Notes under the pieces: generated by a model | Database searches by the model: none | What the model was told of the DNA's origin: nothing | The model's input: the letters and a program-made list of their open reading frames with translations, nothing else | DNA from: DASYSA01 sp036003885 | GTDB lineage: Bacteria > Acidobacteriota > Blastocatellia > UBA7656 | DNA: 9,358 bases | Direction of reading: 5' to 3' | Assembly: GCA_036003885.1 (NCBI GenBank) | Contig: DASYSA010000541.1 | Coordinates: forward strand, 1-9,358 | Shown here: piece by piece, positions 1 through 6,185 of the stretch | How positions within the stretch are numbered: the stretch's first letter is position 1 | Layout: every line of letters starts with the position of its first letter | Position numbers and translations under genes: made by a program

Positions 1-1
1 G

Positions 2-277
2 GCAGGAGTTCAGATTTACGCGATTGGCGGCGGCGTTCTCGGCCAGATGGCTGAATTGACTGGAGGCAGAGCGTTCGAAGTAGGGGGCGGCGACCCGACC
101 TGGGATACCTTCAAACAGATAGCAATCTATCTTCGTCACCAGTATGTTATCGGCTTCTATCCGACGAATACGGCGAGCCCAGCGAAGTGGCACAAGGTAC
201 GGCTTCGAATCAAGGGACCGAGGAGCCTTGGAAAGTTGACTCTCTCATACAAGAAGGACTATGAATCGTTCAGGTAG
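2..277 (+). CDS. VWFA-related (acidobacterial-type) protein, C-terminal fragment
   Basis: This is the last 91 codons of a gene whose start lies left of the window; the reading frame is open from base 2 to a TAG stop at 275-277. The fragment runs from GVQIYAIGGG through an ELTGGRAFEV stretch, then an F-x-QIA-x-YLRHQYVIGFYPTN segment, a KWHKVRLRIK strand and a final LSYKKDYESF. That order (end of a Rossmann-like von Willebrand A fold, then a short beta-rich tail describing the family's GYYP-type motif) matches the C-terminus of the VWFA-related family that is greatly expanded in Acidobacteriota. Members are usually secreted or envelope proteins of unknown role. The MIDAS metal-binding residues would be upstream and cannot be judged. 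An internal ATG at 47 is not the true start, because homologous sequence precedes it. The stop codon is the first three bases of a tandem repeat. Confidence 0.8.
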   Translation, partial: AGVQIYAIGGGVLGQMAELTGGRAFEVGGGDPTWDTFKQIAIYLRHQYVIGFYPTNTASPAKWHKVRLRIKGPRSLGKLTLSYKKDYESFR

Positions 278-309
278 GATTTAGGATTTAGGATCTAGGA
301 TTTAGCATC
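275..309 (+). repeat. TAGGATT heptamer tandem array (about 5 units)
   Basis: Units of seven bases follow each other in register: TAGGATT (275-281), TAGGATT (282-288), TAGGATC (289-295), TAGGATT (296-302), then the decayed TAGCATC (303-309). A stray CTAGGATC follows at about 318-325. The first unit supplies the TAG stop of the upstream gene. An inverted copy lies at 358-371. The role is unknown; it could be a bidirectional terminator stem or a slippage-prone intergenic repeat. Confidence 0.85.
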
Positions 310-357
310 CAGGAGCACTAGGATCAAGCGGAGATGCCGAATGTAGAATTCTGGATC

Positions 358-371
358 AATCCTAAATCCTA
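358..371 (-). repeat. Inverted copy of the heptamer repeat; 14-bp stem with 275-288
   Basis: AATCCTAAATCCTA is the exact reverse complement of 275-288 (TAGGATTTAGGATT), giving a perfect 14-bp inverted repeat with a 69-base loop. On the minus strand its first three bases are the TAG stop of the Uma2 gene. The convergent genes on each side therefore end in the same sequence read from opposite directions. The stem is AT-rich and has no run of T after it, so it is not a textbook intrinsic terminator. Its position between two converging genes fits transcription end formation. Confidence 0.8.
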
Positions 372-926
372 CGCTTTTAGCGGTTGGCGGAAGAGTTCGG
401 CGATGTGACAGCGGAATCCCGGAAGGATGTCCTCGCTTACGAGATAGTCAGCTTCGGAAAGGATGGTAGTCTTCGTGGGCGAGTGATAAATGATGATGGT
501 TCTGTGCTCGGGCGAGATGAGCCACACCTGCCGCACGCCTGCCGCGAAGTACTCGTGGACCTTGCTTATCACTTTCTCGAAGAGGTCGTTTGGCGATACG
601 ATTTCGACGGCCAGATCGGGAGCTATCTGCCAAATGCCCTCGGGTTCGCCCTCTGGCCCGATACGAGACGCAGAGACGAACGCGACATCCGGCAATCGCT
701 CGTTTTGGCCGATCTTAAAGGTTGCATCTGGTCCGTAGACTCCACCAAGGCGATGCGCTTCAACGTGTAACCCGAGTCTCGTAATGAGTCGCACGCCAAC
801 CCCGCTATGTCTCGCCCCACCCATCTCTTTCTCCTCTGGGTGACCATCGACAATTTCGTATTCCTTATCTGGGGCGGCGATGATTTCAGGAGATACGGAC
901 ATTGCGTTTTCCTTGAGGGTCTCCAT
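369..926 (-). CDS. Uma2 family (DUF820) putative PD-(D/E)XK endonuclease
   Basis: The 185-residue protein has the typical Uma2 length and core. An N-terminal YEIVDGHPEEKEMGG strand-turn (about 23-37) is followed by RLPDVAFVS (78-84 region), DLAVEIVSP (104-112), a KVHEYFAAGVRQVWLISP helix-strand (122-139), a YHSP segment and an ILPGF end. D80, E108 and K122 sit where the family's restriction-endonuclease-like acidic pair and lysine are expected, so the fold looks intact. The biological role of Uma2 proteins is not established; they occur in many copies in cyanobacteria, Chloroflexi and Acidobacteriota. Two starts are possible. ATG at 926 has GGAG seven bases upstream. ATG at 902 (residue 9) has AAGGA seven bases upstream and gives an N-terminus starting MSVSPEII. 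The gene lies 77 bp after dnaJ on the same strand with no clear terminator between, so read-through from the heat-shock cluster is possible. A heat-shock role is not implied. Confidence 0.87.
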   Translation of the reverse strand: METLKENAMSVSPEIIAAPDKEYEIVDGHPEEKEMGGARHSGVGVRLITRLGLHVEAHRLGGVYGPDATFKIGQNERLPDVAFVSASRIGPEGEPEGIWQIAPDLAVEIVSPNDLFEKVISKVHEYFAAGVRQVWLISPEHRTIIIYHSPTKTTILSEADYLVSEDILPGFRCHIAELFRQPLKA

Positions 927-1003
927 TCTAGTGCTCCGTTAGATCCCAGGCAAGATCGCAAGCGGTGCGTAGTGTCTGTCGGTTGCGAGAAAGGTCGAGA
1001 GGA

Positions 1004-2137
1004 TCATCCAAAAATATCTTTGACCTTATCGATGATTCCGCGATCGTCCGCCTGGCCATTTGGGCTCTCGAGTTTGGCGAACTCTTCCAGCAGCCGCCGC
1101 TGCTCGCGGGTGAGGTTAGTGGGTGTGATGATGTTGACGGATACGAACTGATCTCCGCGTCCTCGAGCGCCAAGGACCGGCATGCCTTTACCCTTGAGGC
1201 GATAGACCGCCGCGGGCTGTGTGCCTTCCGGAATTCGAAGGGTCTCCTGGCCGTCGAGCGTCCTGACGGTAATCTCCGCCCCAAGCGAGGCCTGGGTAAA
1301 TGAGATCGGGACCGCGCAATAGAGGTGTGAATCGCGGCGCTCGAAGAAGTCATGTTCCTTAACGTGAACGATCACATACAGGTCACCCTGTCCGCCGCCG
1401 ACTTCGCCGGCCTCTCCTTCGCCTGCGATACGCAGGCGCGAGCCGGTATCAACTCCCGCCGGTATCTTGATCTCGAGCGTCTTATCGTGCTCGATGCGAC
1501 CCTCGCCCCGGCACTGTCGGCACGCATCGCGAATCACCCGCCCGGCGCCCCGACAGGCCGAGCACGTGCGGCTGACGGAAAAGAACCCCTGTTGGTAGCG
1601 GACCTGGCCGGCCCCTCCGCAAGTGGAGCAGCGCACGGGAGCGCTGCCTTCAGCGGCACCATTACCGTGACAGGTTTCACAGGTCTCGAGGCGTGGAATA
1701 CGAATCTTTGTCTTGAGCCCGGCTGCAGCTTCTTCGAGGGTGATCTCAATATCGTATCTCAGGTCGGCGCCGCGTCGTGGTCCGCCGCGTCTGCCGGTTC
1801 TTGCGCCGAAGATTTCGCCGAAGCCGAAAAGGTCGCTGAGGATGTCTTCGAATCCCGGGAAGCCCTGTCCGAAGCCTGCACCGGCGCCGGCTCCCGCTCC
1901 AACACCCGCGTGTCCGAAACGATCGTATCGCGCGCGCATCTCGGTGGAGGAGAGAACCTGGTAGGCTTCTGCTATCTCCTTAAACCGATCTTCTGCGTCT
2001 TTGTCGCCGGGATTTTTGTCCGGATGATACTTGATGGCCAGGCGCCGATAGGCCTGCTTCAACTCTTGATCTGTCGCGCCACGAGAGACGCCAAGCAGGT
2101 CATAGTAGTCACGTTTACTGCTCAAGTCCGCTGTCAC
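1004..2137 (-). CDS. dnaJ: Chaperone protein DnaJ (Hsp40, class A)
   Basis: DnaJ is the cytoplasmic co-chaperone that delivers unfolded protein to DnaK and stimulates its ATPase. All class A parts are present in 377 residues. The J domain is at about 10-75 with the HPD motif at 38-40. A Gly/Phe-rich linker (about 76-115) includes a GA dipeptide run. Four zinc-finger repeats follow: CETCHGNG (C153/C156), CSTCGGAG (C170/C173), CSACRGAG (C192/C195) and CRQCRGEG (C206/C209). The C-terminal substrate-binding and dimerisation region runs from about 218 to 345. The longest frame begins with GTG at 2137, which has no ribosome binding site. A TTG at 2123-2125 is preceded by GAGGTG nine bases upstream and would give MSSKRDYYDLLGVSR, closer to the usual DnaJ start, so I think the TTG is likely the real start. 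The gene is last of the hrcA-grpE-dnaK-dnaJ series, 112 bp after dnaK, and seems to have an additional promoter in that gap. Confidence 0.97.
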   Translation of the reverse strand: MTADLSSKRDYYDLLGVSRGATDQELKQAYRRLAIKYHPDKNPGDKDAEDRFKEIAEAYQVLSSTEMRARYDRFGHAGVGAGAGAGAGFGQGFPGFEDILSDLFGFGEIFGARTGRRGGPRRGADLRYDIEITLEEAAAGLKTKIRIPRLETCETCHGNGAAEGSAPVRCSTCGGAGQVRYQQGFFSVSRTCSACRGAGRVIRDACRQCRGEGRIEHDKTLEIKIPAGVDTGSRLRIAGEGEAGEVGGGQGDLYVIVHVKEHDFFERRDSHLYCAVPISFTQASLGAEITVRTLDGQETLRIPEGTQPAAVYRLKGKGMPVLGARGRGDQFVSVNIITPTNLTREQRRLLEEFAKLESPNGQADDRGIIDKVKDIFG

Positions 2138-2140
2138 CTC
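2135..2140 (-). promoter_or_regulatory. Ribosome binding site favouring a TTG start for dnaJ
   Basis: On the minus strand GAGGTG occupies 2140-2135 and ends nine bases before TTG (2125-2123). The GTG inside this motif is the start of the longest dnaJ frame, so the motif can be a Shine-Dalgarno sequence only if translation begins at the TTG. Upstream of the GTG the sequence is pyrimidine-rich and offers no alternative site. An in-frame TGA at 2150-2152 limits any further extension. Confidence 0.55.
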
Positions 2141-2237
2141 GAAAAGAAGTCAGGCAGTTCTCGCTTCTCGTCTCAGAGTCGGGGCCCAAATTGAAGAGCC
2201 GGCAACTGAGTCCCCAAGCTAACCTACCGAAGGCGAG

Positions 2238-2267
2238 ATTATAGCAAGTCTAGGATGCTTCTGGAAA
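2238..2267 (-). promoter_or_regulatory. Candidate extended -10 promoter for dnaJ
   Basis: Directly after the dnaK stop the minus strand reads TGCTATAAT. This is a perfect TATAAT (2243-2238) with the TGn extension. A TTTCCA hexamer (2267-2262; 4 of 6 matches to TTGACA) lies 18 bases upstream, inside the last dnaK codons. A transcript from here would have a leader of about 100 bases before dnaJ. This predicts dnaJ expression partly independent of the hrcA-led transcript. It rests on pattern match only. Confidence 0.55.
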
Positions 2268-4112
2268 TGTGACCTCCTCTTCGCTGGTTGACGCTGAACC
2301 TGCCATACCCGTCGGACGGAACATGGCTTCGGTGATCATGCGGGCGGCATTCTCCAGTTCTTCGAGCGCGCTTCTAACCTCGGTGGCGTCGTCCGACATT
2401 GCCGCTTTACGGGCTCGTTCCAGCGACTCGCGCACGTAGTTCTGGTCCTCGGATGGAAGCATCCAACCGAACTCACTGAAGGAGCGCATGCTGTTTTGCA
2501 GGAGCCCTTCGAGGCGGTTGCGGGCAATAATCACTTCCTTCATTCGACGGTCTGTCTCGGCGTTGTGGCCGGCCTTCTCGATCAGGTCATAGATCTCGGA
2601 GGCAGACAGGCCCGACGATGGCGTGATGCGCATAGCCTGTTCCAGGCCGGTCATCTTATCGCGGGCGGACACCGAAACGATTCCATCAGCATCGACCTCG
2701 AAAGTAACTTCGACTTGAGGAACGCCGCGCGGCGCGGGAGGAATACCCACCAACTCGAACCTCGCAAGGCTGCGATTGCCTGAAGCGATCTCGCGCTCGC
2801 CCTGCAGAACGTGGACTTCGACGACCTGCTGGCTATCGGCAACGGTCGTGAACACAAGGCTCTTCTTCGTTGGGATGGTCGAGTTACGGTCGAGAATCTT
2901 GGTGAAGAGTCCACCCCGTGTTTCTATACCCAGCGACAGAGGGATGACGTCGAGCAGTATCAGGTCCTTGACGTCTCCGGTCAGGACTCCTGCCTGGATG
3001 GCGGCGCCGATGGCAACAACCTCATCGGGATTGATTTCGATCGACGGTTCGCGTTGGAAGATGTCACGGACGCGCTCGATGATTATCGGCGAGCGGGTCT
3101 GGCCCCCGACAAGCAGCACCTTGGTGATGTCGGTCGGGCGGAGCTTGGCATCTGTCAGCGCCTTCTGGCAGGGATCTATGGTGCGTTCGACGAGATCCAT
3201 CACGAGCTCTTCGAACTTCGCCCGAGTGAGCGTCCTGTTGAAGTGCTTGGGTCCTGTCGAGTCGGCCGCTATGAATGGGAGGTTGAGCTGAGACTCATTT
3301 GCAGTCGACAACTCGCACTTGGCCCGCTCGGCGGCCTCCTTGAGGCGCTGAAGAGCGAGGCGGTCGGCGTGGAGATCGATGCTGGTCTCCTGCTGGAAGG
3401 TTTCGATCATCCAATCGACGATGCGCTGGTCGAAGTCTTCGCCGCCCAGGAACGAGTCGCCGCAGGTCGACAGGACTTCGAACACGCCATTGCACATCTC
3501 CATAATGGAGACGTCGAAAGTCCCTCCGCCCAGATCGTACACCGCGACTTTTTCGCTATCGCGCTTGCCGAGTCCGTAGGCCAGCGCTGCCGCCGTGGGC
3601 TCATTGATGATGCGCTGGACATTAAGTCCGGCGATCTTCCCGGCGTCCTTGGTAGCCTGCCGTTGGATATCGTCGAAGTAGGCGGGTACGGTGACGATCG
3701 CTTCCGTGAGTTCGTCGCCGAGAAACTCTTCGGCAGCGAGCTTGAGTCGTTGTAGAAGTATGGCGGACACCTCTGGTGGCGAGTAATCGCGTCCGCGTAC
3801 TCGAACCCGGCAGTCTCCGTTTGGAGCGTCTGTTATTTCGTACGAACAGACCTGTCGTGCGCGCTGGACTTCCGGAGAACTGAATTTACGGCCCATCAGG
3901 CGCTTTACCGCATAGATGGTGTTTGCTGAGTTCGTTATGGCCTGACGCTTGGCAATCTGGCCGATCAACCGTTCCCCTTTTTCGGTAAAAGCCACGACGG
4001 ACGGCGTGGTGCGTCCGCCCTCTTTATTGGGAACTATCTGTGTCACGCCCCCTTCGAGAATTGCGACACAAGAGTTGGTCGTGCCCAGATCTATTCCGAT
4101 TACTTTGCCCAT
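2250..4112 (-). CDS. dnaK: Chaperone protein DnaK (Hsp70)
   Basis: DnaK is the ATP-dependent cytoplasmic Hsp70 chaperone. The 620 residues comprise a nucleotide-binding domain (about 1-380), the LILLDV linker (384-389), a beta substrate-binding domain (about 390-500) and a helical lid (about 505-600). Visible motifs are IDLGTTNS (7-14), catalytic-region K70, INEPTAAALAYG (169-180), the phosphate-binding VYDLGGGTFDVSI (191-203) and NPDEVVAIGAA (361-371). The third Hsp70 signature reads VGGQTRSP (335-342) with Ser341 where a hydrophobic residue is usual. The loop normally reading GDTHLGG is GDSFLGG (218-224). The C-terminal tail ends EEEVTFPEAS rather than the common DAEFEEV-like end, and the protein is slightly shorter than E. 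coli DnaK (638). These changes are mild and the protein should be active, but it may be a divergent paralogue. ATG at 4112 has AGGAGG nine bases upstream. It lies 121 bp after grpE and before dnaJ in the HrcA-led cluster. Confidence 0.97.
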   Translation of the reverse strand: MGKVIGIDLGTTNSCVAILEGGVTQIVPNKEGGRTTPSVVAFTEKGERLIGQIAKRQAITNSANTIYAVKRLMGRKFSSPEVQRARQVCSYEITDAPNGDCRVRVRGRDYSPPEVSAILLQRLKLAAEEFLGDELTEAIVTVPAYFDDIQRQATKDAGKIAGLNVQRIINEPTAAALAYGLGKRDSEKVAVYDLGGGTFDVSIMEMCNGVFEVLSTCGDSFLGGEDFDQRIVDWMIETFQQETSIDLHADRLALQRLKEAAERAKCELSTANESQLNLPFIAADSTGPKHFNRTLTRAKFEELVMDLVERTIDPCQKALTDAKLRPTDITKVLLVGGQTRSPIIIERVRDIFQREPSIEINPDEVVAIGAAIQAGVLTGDVKDLILLDVIPLSLGIETRGGLFTKILDRNSTIPTKKSLVFTTVADSQQVVEVHVLQGEREIASGNRSLARFELVGIPPAPRGVPQVEVTFEVDADGIVSVSARDKMTGLEQAMRITPSSGLSASEIYDLIEKAGHNAETDRRMKEVIIARNRLEGLLQNSMRSFSEFGWMLPSEDQNYVRESLERARKAAMSDDATEVRSALEELENAARMITEAMFRPTGMAGSASTSEEEVTFPEAS

Positions 4113-4121
4113 AAGGCTTCT

Positions 4122-4127
4122 CCTCCT
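4122..4127 (-). promoter_or_regulatory. Strong Shine-Dalgarno for dnaK
   Basis: AGGAGG on the minus strand at 4127-4122, nine bases before the ATG, is the strongest ribosome binding site in the window. It fits a highly translated chaperone. The neighbouring hrcA and grpE have much weaker sites, so translation probably sets the higher DnaK level within a shared transcript. Confidence 0.75.
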
Positions 4128-4198
4128 ACCTTGTCAAAGCGAGAAGGTACCAGGGGTCTTGATCCGAGTCTTGGGGGCAGGATCGATGATCTGATGCT

Positions 4199-4228
4199 AG
4201 GTTCTTGCCTGAGAACCTGAAACCAGGT
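4199..4228 (-). promoter_or_regulatory. Two overlapping, mutually exclusive hairpins between grpE and dnaK
   Basis: The minus-strand RNA can fold AGGTTCT / AGAACCT (7-bp perfect stem, 6-base loop, 4199-4218). Alternatively it can fold ACCTG / CAGGT (5-bp stem, 4-base loop, 4215-4228). The two share 4215-4218 and cannot form together. Neither is followed by a U run, so a simple terminator is unlikely. Possible roles are an mRNA processing or stability element between grpE and dnaK, or a DNA dyad for a regulator. All roles are inference. Confidence 0.45.
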
Positions 4229-4233
4229 GGTAA

Positions 4234-4920
4234 TCAGCGTTCGGGTTGAGAGGCCACCTTCACCTTCGCGGGGCGCAGGAGCCGGTCACCTATCTTGTAT
4301 CCTCTTTGAAACTCCTCGATTATCGTGTTCTCCTTGTGCTCATCGGTCGGTTCTATCGTCACGGCCTCATGAACGTGAGGATCAAATGTACATCCCAGTG
4401 ACTCGACCGGTCGCAGCCCGAATTTCGTCAACGCATCCTTGAACTGCTTATGGATCAACTCGACGCCGTGTCGCGTTGCCTCCGGGTCGCCTTCGCTCTC
4501 TTCGAGGCTAAGCAACGCACGCTCAAGATTATCAAGGATCGGAATCATTTCCAATAGCACATCGGCCCGGGAGCGTTGAAAGGTCTCGGCTCTCTCGCGC
4601 TCGATGCGTTTCCGGTAATTCTCGAACTCTGCCTGCCGTCTCAGCAACTGGTCGTAGAGAATAGACCTTTCCGCGGTAAGAGATTCTATCTGTACCTGGA
4701 GGTCCGAGTTTTCTACGCCCCCGCCTGGCGGCAAGTCAGGATCGAAAGCATCGCTCGGTTGAGCCTTTTCACTGCGAGCTGCAACCTTCGGCTGCTCGTC
4801 AGCCTCCTCCACATTCTCTTGTACCTTCATCGCGGGCTGTGGTTCGCCCTCTTCTGCGCTCCCTCCGCTGTCATCAAACTCTATGGGTATCTCCCGTAGC
4901 TGGTCTTTCTTCTTTGGCAT
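4234..4920 (-). CDS. grpE: Nucleotide exchange factor GrpE
   Basis: GrpE is a homodimer that opens the DnaK nucleotide-binding domain to release ADP. The 228-residue protein has the expected order. An acidic, probably disordered N-terminus (about 1-70, rich in Glu, Asp, Gln and Pro) precedes the long coiled-coil helix with RRQAEFENYRKRIERER (94-110). The four-helix region carries MIPILDNLERAL (125-136). The beta-wing has FDPHVHEAV (179-187) and EEFQRGYKIGDRLLRPAKVKVA (202-223), the family hallmark. It is a little longer than E. coli GrpE (197) because of the N-terminal tail. ATG at 4920 has a modest GAGAG site about five bases upstream. It starts 43 bp after hrcA, so the two are very likely co-transcribed. 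No feature suggests loss of function. Confidence 0.97.
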   Translation of the reverse strand: MPKKKDQLREIPIEFDDSGGSAEEGEPQPAMKVQENVEEADEQPKVAARSEKAQPSDAFDPDLPPGGGVENSDLQVQIESLTAERSILYDQLLRRQAEFENYRKRIERERAETFQRSRADVLLEMIPILDNLERALLSLEESEGDPEATRHGVELIHKQFKDALTKFGLRPVESLGCTFDPHVHEAVTIEPTDEHKENTIIEEFQRGYKIGDRLLRPAKVKVASQPER

Positions 4921-4963
4921 CTTCTCTCAAACGTCCTTACAGTTCCGCGATCCCACTTGCGAC

Positions 4964-6073
4964 TCACAGCGCGCGCGCCGTCCGATTCTTGTGTGCCGGG
5001 TTCTCCGGATCGAAAACGCGCTCAAACAGCTTCGCGATGTAGTCCACTATGCTGATGAGCCTGTCATATTCGATTCGCGTGGGTCCGACCACCCCGATGC
5101 TCCCTACCGCAGTTCCACCCGAATAGAAACAGGGAGAAGCAATCACTGTGCACCCTCGCAGATCAATGAACCGGTTCTCACTTCCGATCCGCACTGCCAC
5201 CGCCGCAACAGCTTCGCTTTGAGCGTTGGCTATGCACTCGTTCAAAATCTTCACTATCCGGTTCTTCTGCTCGAACATCTTGAAAAGCGCTCGCATTCGT
5301 TCCGTATCAGGGAAGTCCCGCTTCGCAATCATATTCGAAGCGCCTTCGATGAAAACGTCAGGCTGATCACCCTCCTGAAGACTCTGACTGCAAAGCGCTA
5401 CCGCGTTCCGCAGAAGCCTGTCATACAGCGCTTTCTCTTCACTCATCCGGCGAACCAGCTCGTCGCGCATATCGGTCAGCGTACAGCCCTGAAAGTTCTC
5501 GACCAGATACCGTGAGGTCGAATTCAACTCGTCTTGAGAGAATTCCTCATCCGACCTTATGACTCGGTCCTGTACGCGGCCCGCGCTCGAAACGGTGATC
5601 ACCAGGATCCGCGAATCTGTCAGCCGCACGAACTCGATATGATGCAATATGTCCTGAGTGATCGGCGGCGGTACAACTATACCGACATTGTCAGACAACT
5701 GCGATAGCAACTGGCTCGTGCGCTCCATCAATCGCCCGGGAATCGCCAGGCAGTCATCGCCAAGCAGCCGCTCGTTGATCCGGGCAACATCCGAGCGCGA
5801 GATCTTAGTGGATCCCATCAAATTGTCAACGTAGTACCGGTAGCCCTTGTCCGTCGGCACGCGGCCGGCAGACGTGTGGGGGTGCGTCAGGTAGCCTTCG
5901 TCTTCGAGCTCGGCACAGATGCTTCGCATCGTGGCCGACGACAGGCGCTCGCTCGACTGCTTCGCTAACGCAAACGATCCGACCGGCTCGCCGGTGGCGA
6001 TGTGAGTCCTCACAATAGAGTAGAGGATCTCCTTTTCGCGGTCGTCGAAGCTGAACCCGCCTTTCTTTAGCAT
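4964..6073 (-). CDS. hrcA: Heat-inducible transcription repressor HrcA
   Basis: HrcA represses class I heat-shock genes by binding the CIRCE operator; its activity depends on the GroEL chaperonin in characterised bacteria. The protein is 369 residues. The N-terminal winged helix (about 8-85) shows RLSSATMRSICAELEDEGYL (43-62) followed by HPHTSAGRVPTDKGYRYYVD (64-83), the strongest family signature. A central ligand/GAF-like region and dimerisation insert follow. The C-terminal hallmark is GSIGVVGPTRIEYDRLISIVDYIAK (324-348). The ATG at 6073 is secure at its 5' side because an in-frame TAA lies two codons upstream (6077-6079). No good Shine-Dalgarno sequence is seen. It is first in the hrcA-grpE-dnaK-dnaJ order and is preceded by a good sigma70-like promoter. 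The C-terminal tail after residue 350 is charged and variable, as usual. Confidence 0.97.
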   Translation of the reverse strand: MLKKGGFSFDDREKEILYSIVRTHIATGEPVGSFALAKQSSERLSSATMRSICAELEDEGYLTHPHTSAGRVPTDKGYRYYVDNLMGSTKISRSDVARINERLLGDDCLAIPGRLMERTSQLLSQLSDNVGIVVPPPITQDILHHIEFVRLTDSRILVITVSSAGRVQDRVIRSDEEFSQDELNSTSRYLVENFQGCTLTDMRDELVRRMSEEKALYDRLLRNAVALCSQSLQEGDQPDVFIEGASNMIAKRDFPDTERMRALFKMFEQKNRIVKILNECIANAQSEAVAAVAVRIGSENRFIDLRGCTVIASPCFYSGGTAVGSIGVVGPTRIEYDRLISIVDYIAKLFERVFDPENPAHKNRTARAL

Positions 6074-6116
6074 AGGTTAATCTTTGGGGGGCACGCCCAT
6101 CTGGAGTATCGAGCGT

Positions 6117-6145
6117 AACTTAACATCAAAGTATCGGGCTGTCAA
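6117..6145 (-). promoter_or_regulatory. Sigma70-type promoter of the hrcA-grpE-dnaK cluster
   Basis: The minus strand has a perfect TTGACA (6145-6140), a 17-base spacer and TAAGTT (6122-6117), which keeps the key T1, A2 and T6 of the -10 box. The predicted start near 6110 leaves a leader of roughly 37 bases to the hrcA ATG. It lies in the gap after lptD, so the cluster is probably transcribed separately from lptD. No TTAGCACTC-N9-GAGTGCTAA element overlaps it. Confidence 0.65.
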
Positions 6146-6185
6146 TAATATTGCCTCGTTCGCCCGCCGCGACATCAATATTGCC
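6141..6185. repeat. Paired palindromes, GGCAATATT direct repeat 30 bp apart at the hrcA promoter
   Basis: Two related sites lie upstream of hrcA: CAATAATATTG (6143-6153, dyad about one central base) and CAATATTG (6176-6183, perfect palindrome). Each is followed on the plus strand by CC, so on the minus strand both read GGCAATATT, at exact 30-bp spacing (about three helical turns). The proximal copy touches the -35 box. The arrangement resembles a tandem operator, but no regulator can be assigned from sequence alone. Confidence 0.4.

Noticed and set aside
275..371. CRISPR-like array
   Set aside because: The repeats are seven bases in direct tandem with no unique spacers.
384..770. A 128-codon plus-strand frame opposite the Uma2 gene
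   Set aside because: The minus-strand frame encodes a recognisable Uma2 core, so this one is a shadow.
1352..2194. A 280-codon open frame on the plus strand opposite dnaJ
   Set aside because: It is fully antisense to a well-supported dnaJ, has no recognisable domain, and arises from the codon bias of the real gene.
2811..3755. A 314-codon open frame on the plus strand opposite dnaK
   Set aside because: It mirrors the conserved DnaK ATPase domain and has no independent coding evidence or ribosome binding site.
4109..4137. TTGACA at 4137-4132 as a -35 box for dnaK
   Set aside because: At 17-bp spacing the -10 would fall on the dnaK start codon (TTATGG), which would leave no leader for the AGGAGG site.
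4193..4222. TAGCAT with a 17-bp spacer to TTCAGG as a dnaK promoter
   Set aside because: The -35 matches only 3 of 6 and the spacer is filled by the hairpin; too weak to annotate.
4883..5515. A 210-codon plus-strand frame opposite hrcA and the start of grpE
   Set aside because: It is antisense to two clear genes; its composition follows their codon pattern.
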